Positions 28,132 through 36,933 of a stretch of DNA of 52,713 nucleotides are shown here, one piece after another. A program made the translations under genes and the position numbers. Source of the DNA: Steroidobacter agaridevorans (GTDB lineage: Bacteria > Pseudomonadota > Gammaproteobacteria > Steroidobacterales > Steroidobacteraceae); assembly GCF_009932555.1 (NCBI RefSeq), contig NZ_BLJO01000004.1:710428-763140 (forward strand), written 5' to 3'. Below the pieces are notes generated by a model. The model saw only the letters and a list, made by a program, of their open reading frames with translations, was not told the DNA's origin and searched no databases. The first letter of the stretch is position 1. The number at the start of each line of letters is the position of its first letter.

Positions 28132-28148
28132 TCTCCGTCAAACGGAGA
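28132..28148 (-). promoter_or_regulatory. Hairpin overlapping the reductase ribosome-binding site
   Basis: TCTCCGT / ACGGAGA around a 3-base loop forms a 7-bp stem immediately before the oxidoreductase ATG. On the minus strand the downstream arm carries the GGAG that would bind the ribosome. It may modulate translation or mark the end of the nikR transcript. Confidence 0.35.
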
Positions 28149-28159
28149 TGATGGCGGCT

Positions 28160-28621
28160 TCAGCGGTGCGGTCGCAAGTGGACGTGGTGGTGTTGAGGGT
28201 GCGCGCGACCGTTGGTCTCCGATTCCACCGGGATCACGTTGAACTTGCCATGGCGCACGCCCTTCTCGGCGATCAAGGCTTCGGCAAACTGCACCACTTC
28301 CTGCGTGTGGCCGCGCAGGATCATGGTCTCGATGCAATTGTCGTGATCCAGATGCGCGTGCATGGTCGAGACCGTCACGTCGTGATGATCGTGCTGAAGC
28401 TGCGCGAGACGTCCGGCGAGTTGGCGCTCGTGATGGTTGTAGACGTAACTCAGCGCCGCCACGCAGTGGTGAGCACCGCCCTGGTCGACGCTGTCCCGAC
28501 CTAGTTCGCCACGCAACAGATCGCGAAAGGCCTCGGAGCGATTCTGGTAACCCTTCTGCTGCATGAACCGATCGAAGGTGTCGGCGAGCTCGTCGTCGAT
28601 GGAAATGGTGAGGCGTCGCAT
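28160..28621 (-). CDS. nikR: Nickel-responsive regulator NikR
   Basis: This 153-residue protein has the NikR architecture. A ribbon-helix-helix domain (MRRLTISIDDELADTFDRFM, then GYQNRSEAFRDLLRGEL) is followed by an ACT-like nickel-binding domain (LSYVYNHHERQLAGRLAQLQ onwards). The high-affinity nickel ligands are all visible: the first His in QHDHHD, both His of MHAHLDH and the Cys of DNCIE. Nickel-loaded tetramers repress nickel-uptake genes. A His-rich tail (HPQHHHVHLRPH) extends beyond the family's usual end and could hold metal. ATG 28621 was chosen because MRRLTISID is the family start. The gene is divergent from the nickel-type uptake operon, with a candidate operator between. Confidence 0.95.
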   Translation of the reverse strand: MRRLTISIDDELADTFDRFMQQKGYQNRSEAFRDLLRGELGRDSVDQGGAHHCVAALSYVYNHHERQLAGRLAQLQHDHHDVTVSTMHAHLDHDNCIETMILRGHTQEVVQFAEALIAEKGVRHGKFNVIPVESETNGRAHPQHHHVHLRPHR

Positions 28622-28717
28622 GGCGGTACTCGTGCTTCGAAGCGGGCAGCATAACTTACAGAAGCACGCATTCATGGATGAAGCCGGGGCCAATAAAAAA
28701 GTTGTGGCCTGAAACCT

Positions 28718-28744
28718 GTGTGAAATATTCTGAAATCATCATAC
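28718..28744. promoter_or_regulatory. Candidate NikR operator
   Basis: GTGTGA (28718-28723) and TCATAC (28739-28744) are separated by 15 bases. The classical enterobacterial operator is GTATGA-N16-TCATAC, so this has one mismatch and a spacing one shorter. It sits between nikR and the divergent hupE-like gene, as expected for autoregulation plus control of uptake. Confidence 0.5.
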
Positions 28745-28797
28745 GTCCCGCTCGCGCCTCGGACGGTTCGACGCGAATAACTCCATCGAGGGCGTGG

Positions 28798-29544
28798 GTG
28801 GCTGTGAGAAGTCGCTTTTCAGTGCAGTTGTCCGTTGTCTGTGGTGCGGCGAGCGTGCTGCTCGCCGCCGCCACGGCAATGGCGCATTCGGTCAGCGAAC
28901 AAGCACAACAGCGCATGTTGATCGGCGGATTCTCCGACGCCGCGTGGATCGGCGCCGAGCACATGCTCACTGGCTACGATCATCTGTTGTTCCTGCTGGG
29001 CGTGATGCTGTTTCTGACGCGCTTCAGCCAGATCGTCGTGTTCATCACGGCGTTCACAGCGGGCCACACGATCACGCTGCTGTTCGCGACGTTGGCGGGC
29101 ATCACTGCGAATCCCTATCTGGTCGATGCGGTGATCGCACTGACCGTGACTTACAAAGCCATCGAGAACATGGACCTGTTCCGTCGCTGGTTCGGCCGGC
29201 CCGCGCCGAATCTGCTGTTCATGGTGTTCGTGTTCGGCTTGATCCACGGCTTCGGCCTGTCGACCCGTCTGCAGCAGATGACGCTGGCGAAGGATCCGGA
29301 GCTGGTGACGAAGATCATCGCGTTCAACGTCGGCGTCGAGTTCGGTCAGATTGCCGCGCTGGCGTTGATGACTGCAGTCGTCAAAGTCTGGCGCACGAGC
29401 ACTGCTTTCCCGGCAATCACGCGCGTAACCAACGGCGCCTTGATCGCGGCAAGCGCCGTGTTGCTGGCTGTGCAAGTTCACGGTTACGTCACGTCGTCGC
29501 AGGACGTGACCGCAGTGTCTGAAAGGGCGACCTACCCGTCGTGA
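28798..29544 (+). CDS. HupE/UreJ-family nickel/cobalt permease
   Basis: This protein of about 248 residues starts with a signal-like segment (FSVQLSVVCGAASVLLAAAT, cleavage MA-HS). The HupE/UreJ hallmark SDAAWIGAEHMLTGYDHLLF (His and Asp in the first membrane segment) comes next, then LLGVMLFL, the second metal motif ITAFTAGHTITLLFA and VFGLIHGFGLSTRL. About six transmembrane helices are expected. These permeases carry nickel or cobalt across the inner membrane. The start is uncertain: GTG 28798 has GAGGG five bases upstream, and GTG 28804 is possible. It heads an operon with a TonB receptor and two NikK/L-type proteins, divergent from nikR. Confidence 0.88.
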   Translation: MAVRSRFSVQLSVVCGAASVLLAAATAMAHSVSEQAQQRMLIGGFSDAAWIGAEHMLTGYDHLLFLLGVMLFLTRFSQIVVFITAFTAGHTITLLFATLAGITANPYLVDAVIALTVTYKAIENMDLFRRWFGRPAPNLLFMVFVFGLIHGFGLSTRLQQMTLAKDPELVTKIIAFNVGVEFGQIAALALMTAVVKVWRTSTAFPAITRVTNGALIAASAVLLAVQVHGYVTSSQDVTAVSERATYPS

Positions 29545-29556
29545 TGGAGAGCGGCC

Positions 29557-31578
29557 ATGACAGTGCATAACCCGAATGAATCATTGCGGTGGGCGGTCGC
29601 GTGCGTGCTGGGAACTTTGTCGCTCGGCGCGGCGGCCGAGACGATCGATGAGGTCGTCGTCAAGGGTCAGCTGCTTCGGCCCGAGGAATCCGCGTTCAGC
29701 GCGACGGTATTGGACAACGTGGCGATTCGCGAGCAGGCGCTGGCCGACGTCGACGATCTGTTTCGTTTCGTGCCCGGCATGGTCGTGCGCGACCTGCAGC
29801 TCGGCTCGGTGGCCAGCAACATCGTGATTCGCGGCTTCGGCAACGGCGGTCACGGTGGCGATCTCGGCGCCGTCATCGACGGCATTCCGCTCAACGAAGC
29901 CATGTCGCATGCCGACGGTTATGTCGACCTGAACACGGTCGTGCCGCTCGAGATCGAGTCGTTCAGCGTTTTCAAAGGCCCGGTGTCGGCGCTGTACGGC
30001 AACTACAATCGTGGCGGTATGGTCGATATCCAGACGCGCAAGAGCGGCGACTATGCCGAAACGGATTTGTCGTTCGGCTCGTATGACACCGTGGATCTAC
30101 AAGCTGCATACGGCGCGGGGCTCGGCGACACCCAACAGATCAACCTTGCGGGGCAGCTGTTCCGCACTGACAGCTACCGGCCGCAGAGTGAGACTGAACG
30201 CAGCACGTTCTCCGGCCGCTGGTCGGCGGATGTCACGCCAGACCTGCAAGTTGCAGTGTCGTCGCGCTACTTGCAGTCGGAGAGTGACTCTGCGTCGTAT
30301 TTGACGCAGGCGCAGTTCCAGGCGGATCCCCGCGGCATCGATCCGAACACACAGAACGACGGCGCGGACAAGGAATTCCTGACGGTTCGCGGCGACGTGA
30401 ACTATCAGATCGACGATGACCTGAAGCTGCTGACGTTTGCGTACACGACCCAGCAGGACTTCACACGTTGGTTCTCGCGGCCCATCAATGCGACGACCTG
30501 GCGGCAGCGCGAAGAAACGTACGATCGCAGCGTTCTTGGCGCCGGCACCAGTTTGAATGGCGTGACGGCGCTGGCGTCCATTCCGGTGAGCTACATCGCT
30601 GGTGTCGAAACATTCCGCGAGTCCACCGAATACAAGTTCTTCGACGGCCTGGACCGTCGCCGTCGCGTGCTGCCCGCACAGTCGAATCGCGAGACCGATC
30701 TCAACAGCGTCTCGGCATTCACCGAAGTGCGGGCGAGCCTGCACCCGCTCGCACAGCTGTCGCTCGGGCTTCGCGCCGATCGTTTCACTGGTGGGTGCGA
30801 GCTGCGCGGCACAGAGACGGGCACCGACCCGTGCAGTGCTCTCAACAAGGCCGAGCATGCCAGCCCGAAGGTGGGATTGAATTCGCAAGTGACCGACTGG
30901 TTGCAGTTGCGCGCCAGCTGGGCTGAGGGCTTCGCGCTGCCGAACGGATTCGTGAAATACGCGATCGGTGGCCAGCCGCTCGATGAGAACGTGTTCCGTC
31001 AGACCGAGATCGGCATGCGCTTCGCGGCCGCCCACGCATTCGAGTTCGACATCGCCGGTTATCGTTTGAAGTCGACGGGCGAAGTGCGCACGGTGTCGCC
31101 CGGCGTTTACGAGAACTATGGCGCGACCATGCGTGAAGGCGTCGAGGCGAGCGCGAAATGGACGCCGGTCTCGAACTTCGAGCTGAGCGCGGTCTATGGC
31201 GTCACGGACACCGAAGTGGAGCAGAACGCGGATGCTCGACTCTTGGGCTTGACGGTGCCAGGTGTGCCCGAAACGTCCGGCAGCCTCGAAGCAACTTACC
31301 GTCCGTTCGCGGACTGGAGCATCAACGCGTTCTGGCGCTACGTCGGCGAGTACGAAGTCGATGCGCTCAACACGGTGCAGGCGGAGAGCTACGATCTCCT
31401 CGATCTGGGCGTCTCATACACGAACCGCAGCGCGCGCAACTATCGCGTCTACGCGCGGCTCGACAATGTTACAGACGAGAAGTACGCCACCTCGGTGTCG
31501 GTCATCGGCGGTCAGCTCCTGTTCGCGCCGGGATCGCCCCGCACCGTGCGCGCCGGCATTCAATTCGATTTCCAATGA
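29557..31578 (+). CDS. TonB-dependent outer-membrane receptor, probable nickel/cobalt uptake
   Basis: This 673-residue protein has a signal sequence (VACVLGTLSLGAAAE), a TonB-box-like ETIDEVVVKG, a plug domain (ADVDDLFRFVPGMVVRD through VFKGPVSALYGNYNRGG) and a 22-strand barrel ending in RTVRAGIQFDFQ with terminal aromatic. It would draw a metal chelate through the outer membrane using TonB energy. The substrate is inferred from neighbours: nikR opposite, a HupE permease 12 bp upstream and DUF4198/NikL-like genes downstream. Short His/Gly segments in the plug (GFGNGGHGGDLG and AMSHADGYVD) could contact metal. A GGAGAGC site precedes ATG 29557. Confidence 0.9.
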   Translation: MTVHNPNESLRWAVACVLGTLSLGAAAETIDEVVVKGQLLRPEESAFSATVLDNVAIREQALADVDDLFRFVPGMVVRDLQLGSVASNIVIRGFGNGGHGGDLGAVIDGIPLNEAMSHADGYVDLNTVVPLEIESFSVFKGPVSALYGNYNRGGMVDIQTRKSGDYAETDLSFGSYDTVDLQAAYGAGLGDTQQINLAGQLFRTDSYRPQSETERSTFSGRWSADVTPDLQVAVSSRYLQSESDSASYLTQAQFQADPRGIDPNTQNDGADKEFLTVRGDVNYQIDDDLKLLTFAYTTQQDFTRWFSRPINATTWRQREETYDRSVLGAGTSLNGVTALASIPVSYIAGVETFRESTEYKFFDGLDRRRRVLPAQSNRETDLNSVSAFTEVRASLHPLAQLSLGLRADRFTGGCELRGTETGTDPCSALNKAEHASPKVGLNSQVTDWLQLRASWAEGFALPNGFVKYAIGGQPLDENVFRQTEIGMRFAAAHAFEFDIAGYRLKSTGEVRTVSPGVYENYGATMREGVEASAKWTPVSNFELSAVYGVTDTEVEQNADARLLGLTVPGVPETSGSLEATYRPFADWSINAFWRYVGEYEVDALNTVQAESYDLLDLGVSYTNRSARNYRVYARLDNVTDEKYATSVSVIGGQLLFAPGSPRTVRAGIQFDFQ

Positions 31579-31587
31579 GATAGGGAT

Positions 31588-32304
31588 ATGTTCGCCAGAT
31601 CACGCCAGCTGATTTTCTCCGCGATGCTCACATGCTGCGCTTCGGGTGCCATGGCGCACACGGTCTGGCTCGAGTCCATGCCGCAGACTCAGGGCGACTT
31701 CCAGGTTTTGTTCGGCGGCCACGCCGGCAAGCTCGAGACTTACCAGCCGGAGAAGATCAAGCAGATCGATGCGGTCGACAAGCAGGGCAGGAAACTCGGC
31801 GTCAAGCAGGAGGTGACCGCCGACGGCGTGCGCCTGCATGTTTCGGGTGCGCCTGCTTTGATCTCCATGCACTTCGATAACGGCATTCACTCGCGGCCAC
31901 CGACGGGGCCAAGCGTCGAGAAGCCGATGAACGAAGTCGCTGGCGCCACGCGTGCGACCTACGCCGTCAAATATCACAAGACAGTGGTGGACTGGGCGCC
32001 GCTGGTGACCAAGGCGCTCGGTCAGCCGTTCGAGGTCGTCCCTTTGTCCGCGCAGCAGCCGGTGGCCGGTCAGCCGTTCCGCGTTCGTGTACTTCAGGAT
32101 GGCAAGCCTGTCGCCGGTGTGAAACTGGGCCATGGCGAGGAAGGCACGGCGGCGGATCCGGTGACCGATGCCGAGGGCGTCGCCGCTTTCGTGCCGAAGC
32201 AGGGTTTCAACCGGCTGTGGGCCGGCAAACGGATTCCGGTTGCAGGCAATCCCAAATATACGGAGCTGAGCTATGAATATTCCTTTGGGTTCGATGCGAA
32301 GTAA
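31588..32304 (+). CDS. DUF4198 (NikK/NikM-like) periplasmic protein
   Basis: This 238-residue secreted protein has a signal peptide (FSAMLTCCASGAMA-HTVW). The mature N-terminus HTVWLES is typical of DUF4198 proteins, in which an exposed N-terminal His binds nickel or cobalt. A middle region with YQPEKIKQIDAVDKQG and a beta-sandwich-like second half (QPFRVRVLQDGKPVAGVKLG, TDAEGVAAFVPKQG) complete the family pattern. It probably hands metal from the receptor to the inner-membrane permease. The start has AGGGAT just upstream and lies 9 bp after the receptor gene. Its last 32 bases overlap the next gene. Confidence 0.85.
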   Translation: MFARSRQLIFSAMLTCCASGAMAHTVWLESMPQTQGDFQVLFGGHAGKLETYQPEKIKQIDAVDKQGRKLGVKQEVTADGVRLHVSGAPALISMHFDNGIHSRPPTGPSVEKPMNEVAGATRATYAVKYHKTVVDWAPLVTKALGQPFEVVPLSAQQPVAGQPFRVRVLQDGKPVAGVKLGHGEEGTAADPVTDAEGVAAFVPKQGFNRLWAGKRIPVAGNPKYTELSYEYSFGFDAK

Positions 32305-32761
32305 GGTGTTCGCTTGCCTGATGTTCCTGCTGCCGGGCCTGGCGGCGGCGCACGGTCTGTTGCTCGACGCCAAGCATGTCGGCGACAAGATCGAAGGCAC
32401 GGTGTATTACTCGAATGGCGAGCTGGCGGTGCGCGAGTCCGTCGAGCTGCTCGATCTTTCGACGCCGGATGCGACTGCCGTGGCGGGCGAGACCGACGAT
32501 GCCGGCAAGTTCAATTTTCCGGTCGCGGACGGTCATCGCTATCGAGTGTCAGCCTACGCCGCGGAAGGGCACGGTGTAGACATCGAGATCGACGCCGTCG
32601 CCAACGCTCGCCCGAAACTCATCGAGACGGCAGCTGCGGCCGAAGAACAATCCTGGATGCCGCCGGCGTGGGCGGTCATCGGTTTGCTGTTGCTTGCATC
32701 GCTCGTGCCGGTCGTGGTCTCACGCCGGCGCGCGGCGGCCGGCCCGGCTGCGAATCGATAA
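32273..32761 (+). CDS. NikL/CbiL-like membrane-anchored periplasmic protein
   Basis: This 162-residue protein has a signal peptide with mature start HGLLLDAKHVGDKIEG, a beta-sandwich domain (VELLDLSTPDAT, DDAGKFNFPVADGHRYRVSA) and one C-terminal transmembrane helix (WAVIGLLLLASLVPVVV) followed by an Arg-rich cytoplasmic tail. This is the layout of the extra components of nickel/cobalt ECF transporters, with His as first mature residue for metal binding. ATG 32273 has CGGAG upstream and overlaps the preceding gene by 32 bp; ATG 32294 is an alternative. No ECF ATPase genes are present, so it presumably serves the HupE permease. Confidence 0.78.
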   Translation: MNIPLGSMRSKVFACLMFLLPGLAAAHGLLLDAKHVGDKIEGTVYYSNGELAVRESVELLDLSTPDATAVAGETDDAGKFNFPVADGHRYRVSAYAAEGHGVDIEIDAVANARPKLIETAAAAEEQSWMPPAWAVIGLLLLASLVPVVVSRRRAAAGPAANR

Positions 32762-32762
32762 C

Positions 32763-34820
32763 TCACTGCGTGCGCTTCGCGCCCAGCCATTCCCCGTTCC
32801 GGAACGAAAGATACACCGTGCTCCAGAGCTGAGCCGCGTTCGATTCGTCCGCATGCGTATTGTGTTGTCCGAACGCCTCGGCACGATACTGGCCGTTCGC
32901 AAACGACCACGTCCAAAGCTCCGAAGAGCGCAGCGCGTTGGTCGCATCGATGGCTTTCCAAAGTTGAGCGCGCGCCGCCTGCAATCGCGTGCGAAGTTCT
33001 GCTGACAAATCGCTTCGGGCGAGCTGACGACTGAGCCCCGCCGCAAGCACCGCCTGCTGCCACGACCAGACGACCGTTCCGTGATAGGCAGAGTTGCCGA
33101 AGCGAGCCTGCGTGTCTCGATCGGCAAACGCAGGATTGGCAACCAGCAAGCCGGCCGGCGTCATCAGCCCCGCGGGAAACGGACGCATGATCGCATCGAT
33201 CGAACGCTGCAGTTGTGCAGCGCTCGGCTGAGTGAACAGCAGCGCGAAGCCATCGTCGGAGTGCATGATGGGAATCGGCTTGCCATTGGCGTCGAGCGAC
33301 AGGGCATTGAACGTCAATGACTGCTCACGCAGGCCGCTGTCGAGCGCGGCGAGCGGCTGCTTGGCATCCACACCGATTGTTGCGGCATAAGCTGATACCT
33401 GATCTCGCGCCTGCTTCGCGGGCAAGGTCACGACGAACATCGGTGGCGCCTTGCGGGACCAGGCGTCACGTTGGTTGCCTGCTCGCTGCAAGCTGCGACG
33501 CTGGGCATCCGTCAGATAACTATCGATCAATCCACTCTTTAGCAGACGATCGATCGCGTCGAGCGCAGCCGGAACGAAGACTGCGTTCACGTCGTAAGCG
33601 TAAAGACCGCGGCCTAGGCCTTCCTCGCTATCTCGCCATTGCCCTGTCATGCGACCTTCCTTGATGCCAACGAGGTTCGCGGGCTTGGGATTTGCCACGA
33701 ACGCGGCGGTACGCTCCACCACCCACGTCAAGTTCTTCACGAGCGCATCGCCTTGTCGCTGGCCGGCGGCGTTCTTCTCGGAGAGGAACTTCGGCGCACG
33801 CGTCCTGCCTTCGTTGTCCAGCAGCCAGTCGGCGGCGAGGGGCGCGAGCATGAAGTCGTCGTCGACCATTCCGTAGTCGTAGATCGGTGCGTCGATCTTT
33901 CCGCGACCTTCTCTGAAGTTGCGAAGTACGGCGAACTCACCGATATCTTCTTCATGCGCGACCTCGCCGTTCGGCGCGAGCCGAGTCAGAACCGCTCCGA
34001 TGCCGCTCTCGATGGCCAGGTGCTGCAGGACTGGAGCGAGCAGCGTGAGTGACATCAAGCTGTCGCGGCCAAAGTAAGTATCGAAGCGCCACGAGCCGGC
34101 GAGGTACTTCTCGCGATAACTCAGAAAGGTGAGCACGTCGCGTGCGCGAGTGTCGCGAGCGGCCGTCGCAGTCAGCAGCGACGTGTTGTCGATGGGTGTG
34201 AGAGGAGTCTCGCCGGTCAACGCGACGACTTTCAGCCTGAGCTTGCCGTTCGCGCCAGTAATGGATTCTGTCGATACTCGCGCGCCGTCGAGCGCTTCGA
34301 TGGACAGCCGATAGCCCGCCGCACCATCGAGCCTGCCGCGGTCCCAAACGATGCGATTGGCTGTGACATCCGGCTTCGCCGCGACTTCATTCGGAATCGT
34401 ACCGAGGGCTTGATAGTCACGCAGCACGCGTACGGATGACAGCACCGCTTCTTGGATACGGAGATTGTCAGTGTCGAGGGTGACTTCCGCTTCGACGCCA
34501 TGCAGCGGCCGACCTTTCGAGTCTTTTTCGTGCGCCGGCATCGGTTGACGAGCGAGCTGCCATTCCACCGGTTGCTCGCTCCTGCCGAACCAGAGGCCGA
34601 CGCCGCTGTTGCCAGCAGGGAAGGCGACGAGGATGCGCGGGTCCGTGCCTGATCGTAGTAACAAGTGCGCAGCTACGGGCCCTTCGCGCAAGAAGCTGTT
34701 GATGTTACGCCCCTCGTCGATCTGGAAGCGCAAGGACGGTGGCGAGGCGGGCTGTGTTTGAGCCGTCGCGCAGTGGGCGGTCGCGAGCAGGCCGACAACA
34801 AATACAGTGAGGCGAAGCAT
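32763..34820 (-). CDS. Exported GDE-like six-hairpin glycosidase
   Basis: This 685-residue protein has a signal peptide (MLRLTVFVVGLLATAHCATA-QT). A beta-rich N-terminal half (about 20-230) precedes a helical toroid. The motif WRFDTYFGRDSLMSLTLLAP (about 266) closely resembles the WxxDTxFGRD signature of amylo-alpha-1,6-glucosidase/GDE C-terminal and related (alpha/alpha)6 enzymes. Later segments QWRDSEEGLGRGLYAYDVNA and AYHGTVVWSWQQAVLAAGL fit the same fold and supply acidic residues for catalysis. It is therefore probably a periplasmic glucosidase-type enzyme; the substrate is unknown. It stands alone, ending 1 bp from the stop of the NikL-like gene on the other strand. Confidence 0.75.
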   Translation of the reverse strand: MLRLTVFVVGLLATAHCATAQTQPASPPSLRFQIDEGRNINSFLREGPVAAHLLLRSGTDPRILVAFPAGNSGVGLWFGRSEQPVEWQLARQPMPAHEKDSKGRPLHGVEAEVTLDTDNLRIQEAVLSSVRVLRDYQALGTIPNEVAAKPDVTANRIVWDRGRLDGAAGYRLSIEALDGARVSTESITGANGKLRLKVVALTGETPLTPIDNTSLLTATAARDTRARDVLTFLSYREKYLAGSWRFDTYFGRDSLMSLTLLAPVLQHLAIESGIGAVLTRLAPNGEVAHEEDIGEFAVLRNFREGRGKIDAPIYDYGMVDDDFMLAPLAADWLLDNEGRTRAPKFLSEKNAAGQRQGDALVKNLTWVVERTAAFVANPKPANLVGIKEGRMTGQWRDSEEGLGRGLYAYDVNAVFVPAALDAIDRLLKSGLIDSYLTDAQRRSLQRAGNQRDAWSRKAPPMFVVTLPAKQARDQVSAYAATIGVDAKQPLAALDSGLREQSLTFNALSLDANGKPIPIMHSDDGFALLFTQPSAAQLQRSIDAIMRPFPAGLMTPAGLLVANPAFADRDTQARFGNSAYHGTVVWSWQQAVLAAGLSRQLARSDLSAELRTRLQAARAQLWKAIDATNALRSSELWTWSFANGQYRAEAFGQHNTHADESNAAQLWSTVYLSFRNGEWLGAKRTQ

Positions 34821-34887
34821 GCAGCCGATGATGCGCCGGCTCGCGATCCGGCGCTATACGTTGCTGGTCGTTCTCGCGCTATGAAAT

Positions 34888-35586
34888 TTATTCAAGCAGC
34901 CAGCGACGCAGCAACGTCGATGTCTCCTCCGGCGCTTCCATCGGCGGCAAATGGCCGCACGCAGCGAACACGTAATAGGTCGAGCCTGCGATCTGCCGAT
35001 GCATCTCCTCGGCATCGCGAGGCGGCGTGAGAATGTCCGAGTCGCCAACGGCGATCAGCGTGGGAACATCGATCGAAGCCAGCAAGGGGCGCGAGTCGGG
35101 CCGATTCAAGATGGCGTTCTGTTGGCGCAGGAAAGCGTCACCGCCGACGCGCTTCGCCATGGCCTGTACTTCCGCGCCGACGGGGCCGTGTACATGCTTG
35201 GTGTGAACCAGTTGCGGCAGCATGCGAGTCGTGACGCCGAAGAAGCGCCCGTGCTTGAGTGACTGGATGCCGGCCAATCGTTGCGTCACTCGTTGTGGCG
35301 AGTCGAGCGCTGCGCTCGTGTCCAGCATGGCCAGACGCGTCACGCGTTGAGGCTGCTGACGCAGGATTTCAAACGCGACGTAGCCGCCCATCGAGAGCGC
35401 GGCCAACGCGAAACGCTCGGGCGCGGCATCGAGCACGCGTTTGGCCATCGCGCTCAAGTTGTCGTCGAGCGTGAGGTCGGGGAGAGTCGGCTCGGCAATG
35501 TCTTCGAGATCCCGAGCTTGATCGCGCCACAGCCGGTGATCGCACAACAGGCCGGGCAACAATACGAGAGGCAGTCGTTCTGGCAC
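34888..35586 (-). CDS. Alpha/beta hydrolase
   Basis: This 232-residue protein has the alpha/beta-hydrolase catalytic set: oxyanion segment LVLLPGLLCDHRLW, nucleophile Ser65 in ALSMGGYVAFE, Asp184 in AVGDSDILTPP and His212 in CGHLPPMEAPEE. It lacks a signal peptide and a large cap. The gene is on its own between the exported glycosidase and a secreted protein. Substrate unknown; the PGLLCDHRLW opening is common in small esterase-like members. Confidence 0.85.
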   Translation of the reverse strand: MPERLPLVLLPGLLCDHRLWRDQARDLEDIAEPTLPDLTLDDNLSAMAKRVLDAAPERFALAALSMGGYVAFEILRQQPQRVTRLAMLDTSAALDSPQRVTQRLAGIQSLKHGRFFGVTTRMLPQLVHTKHVHGPVGAEVQAMAKRVGGDAFLRQQNAILNRPDSRPLLASIDVPTLIAVGDSDILTPPRDAEEMHRQIAGSTYYVFAACGHLPPMEAPEETSTLLRRWLLE

Positions 35587-35881
35587 GATGAGTTTCCTTT
35601 GACTCAGCGTAACGAAATGAGCTTCGGCCGAGCAACTGTTGACTCATTCGCCGTGCGTGCAATCGTCACAGTTATCTGCTATTAAACCTCGCGAATCTGC
35701 AACCGTGGCCTCGATGGGTGTGAGGCCAGCAGCAGGGAATGACCAGGGATCGGGTAAGAGCTGCGACCGTCGCGGCGCCATTCGCGCGCCGCTGCCACAA
35801 TACCTTGCTCCCTGGCGATCCACCGTTGCGCGCGGCGGATTCGCGCTTGCATTATTTTCGCAAACTACGTTAGGGAGAACC

Positions 35882-36772
35882 ATGAAAAAGGCAGCATTGT
35901 TTGTCAGCGGTCTGTTGTTGACCGCGTTGGCGTCCGCACCGGCGGTGGCGGAGGTCGTGCGGGTGAAGGTCACGGCTCGAGTCGTCGATGTTTACGATCC
36001 GGGCACCATGCTCCACGGCAAGATCCTCGCAGGCAGCCGGTTGACCGGCACGTATGTTTACAACACGAACACGCCCAATACCTCGGACGATCCCGAGGGG
36101 TATGGCAGGTATGTGCCCTATGCCAATGAGGCGCGCATGCGTTTCGTGTCTGGCGGCATCGTGTTCGAGAACAATCAACCGACTCAGGGCATCGAAATTG
36201 AGGTCGACCCGCAGGGTGAGTTCGGGTCGGGAATGTTCGAGATGACCAGTCGCGACAACAAGCCGCTGGCGAGCACCGCGCAGGTCGATGAGATCACGGT
36301 TCGCTTCAATGGCCGGGGCAACATGACGCAGTCCGTGGCGCTGCCGGCAGCCGTGCCCACTCTGACTGAGTACGACCCGAAGGAAGTCGTTATCAGCAGC
36401 AACTTTGGTCAGTCGTTCATGGTGGTCGCAAACATCGAGAGCGCCGAGCCCGTCGTTGTCGACGCTGTCGTCGTGTCGCCGGCGGCGGGCAGTTTCCTGT
36501 CGACCCAGCAGTTCGATGCAGCGCTGGCTCTGCCTCGTAACAGCAGCGTCGTGAGCGTGATCGCGGAGGCCAACGGTGCGCCGTTGCCGATCGGCTATCC
36601 GGGCTCTTGCACACTGGTGCCGCCGCCGACCAGCGCCGCTCAGCCCGCGGTGCTGTGCCCGAACGCCGATTCGCTGCTGCCGCTGGCGGGCGGTGCGCCG
36701 ATCGAGTGGACGGTCGAGCTGTCGAACGGCTCGATACTCACCGAGACGTCGAACTGGACTTTTCTGCACTAA
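35882..36772 (+). CDS. Secreted protein of unknown function
   Basis: This 296-residue protein has a signal peptide (MKKAALFVSGLLLTALASAP, cleavage VA-EV) and an all-beta-looking mature part: VRVKVTARVVDVYDPGTMLH, GSRLTGTYVYNTNTPNTSDD, then FENNQPTQGIEIEVDPQGEF. The early G-x-x-L-x-G-T-Y-x-Y-x-T motif is common in secreted beta-sandwich proteins of proteobacteria, often beside PEP-CTERM systems, but no PEP-CTERM anchor is present. Two Cys near the end (GSCTLVPPP and VLCPNAD) may pair. ATG 35882 follows TAGGGAGA, which fixes the start. I do not recognise a function. A strong hairpin ends the gene. Confidence 0.7.
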   Translation: MKKAALFVSGLLLTALASAPAVAEVVRVKVTARVVDVYDPGTMLHGKILAGSRLTGTYVYNTNTPNTSDDPEGYGRYVPYANEARMRFVSGGIVFENNQPTQGIEIEVDPQGEFGSGMFEMTSRDNKPLASTAQVDEITVRFNGRGNMTQSVALPAAVPTLTEYDPKEVVISSNFGQSFMVVANIESAEPVVVDAVVVSPAAGSFLSTQQFDAALALPRNSSVVSVIAEANGAPLPIGYPGSCTLVPPPTSAAQPAVLCPNADSLLPLAGGAPIEWTVELSNGSILTETSNWTFLH

Positions 36773-36782
36773 GTGCGTAACA

Positions 36783-36810
36783 CGCGCGCGCTCGTTCCAG
36801 AGCGCGCGCG
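36783..36810 (+). terminator. Hairpin terminator of the secreted-protein gene
   Basis: CGCGCGCGCTC (36783-36793) and GAGCGCGCGCG (36800-36810) form a perfect 11-bp stem 10 bp after the stop, followed by TCTTC. Confidence 0.8.
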
Positions 36811-36933
36811 TCTTCAACAAACTCGGACGCAGTTCTTGCCTTCGAGCAGTCGCGACCGCGGCGCCATTCGTCCCCTGATTCTTCCGTTATAGCCAAGCGC
36901 TCGAGTCATCCGGTGAAGTTGACAAGCCGGAAT

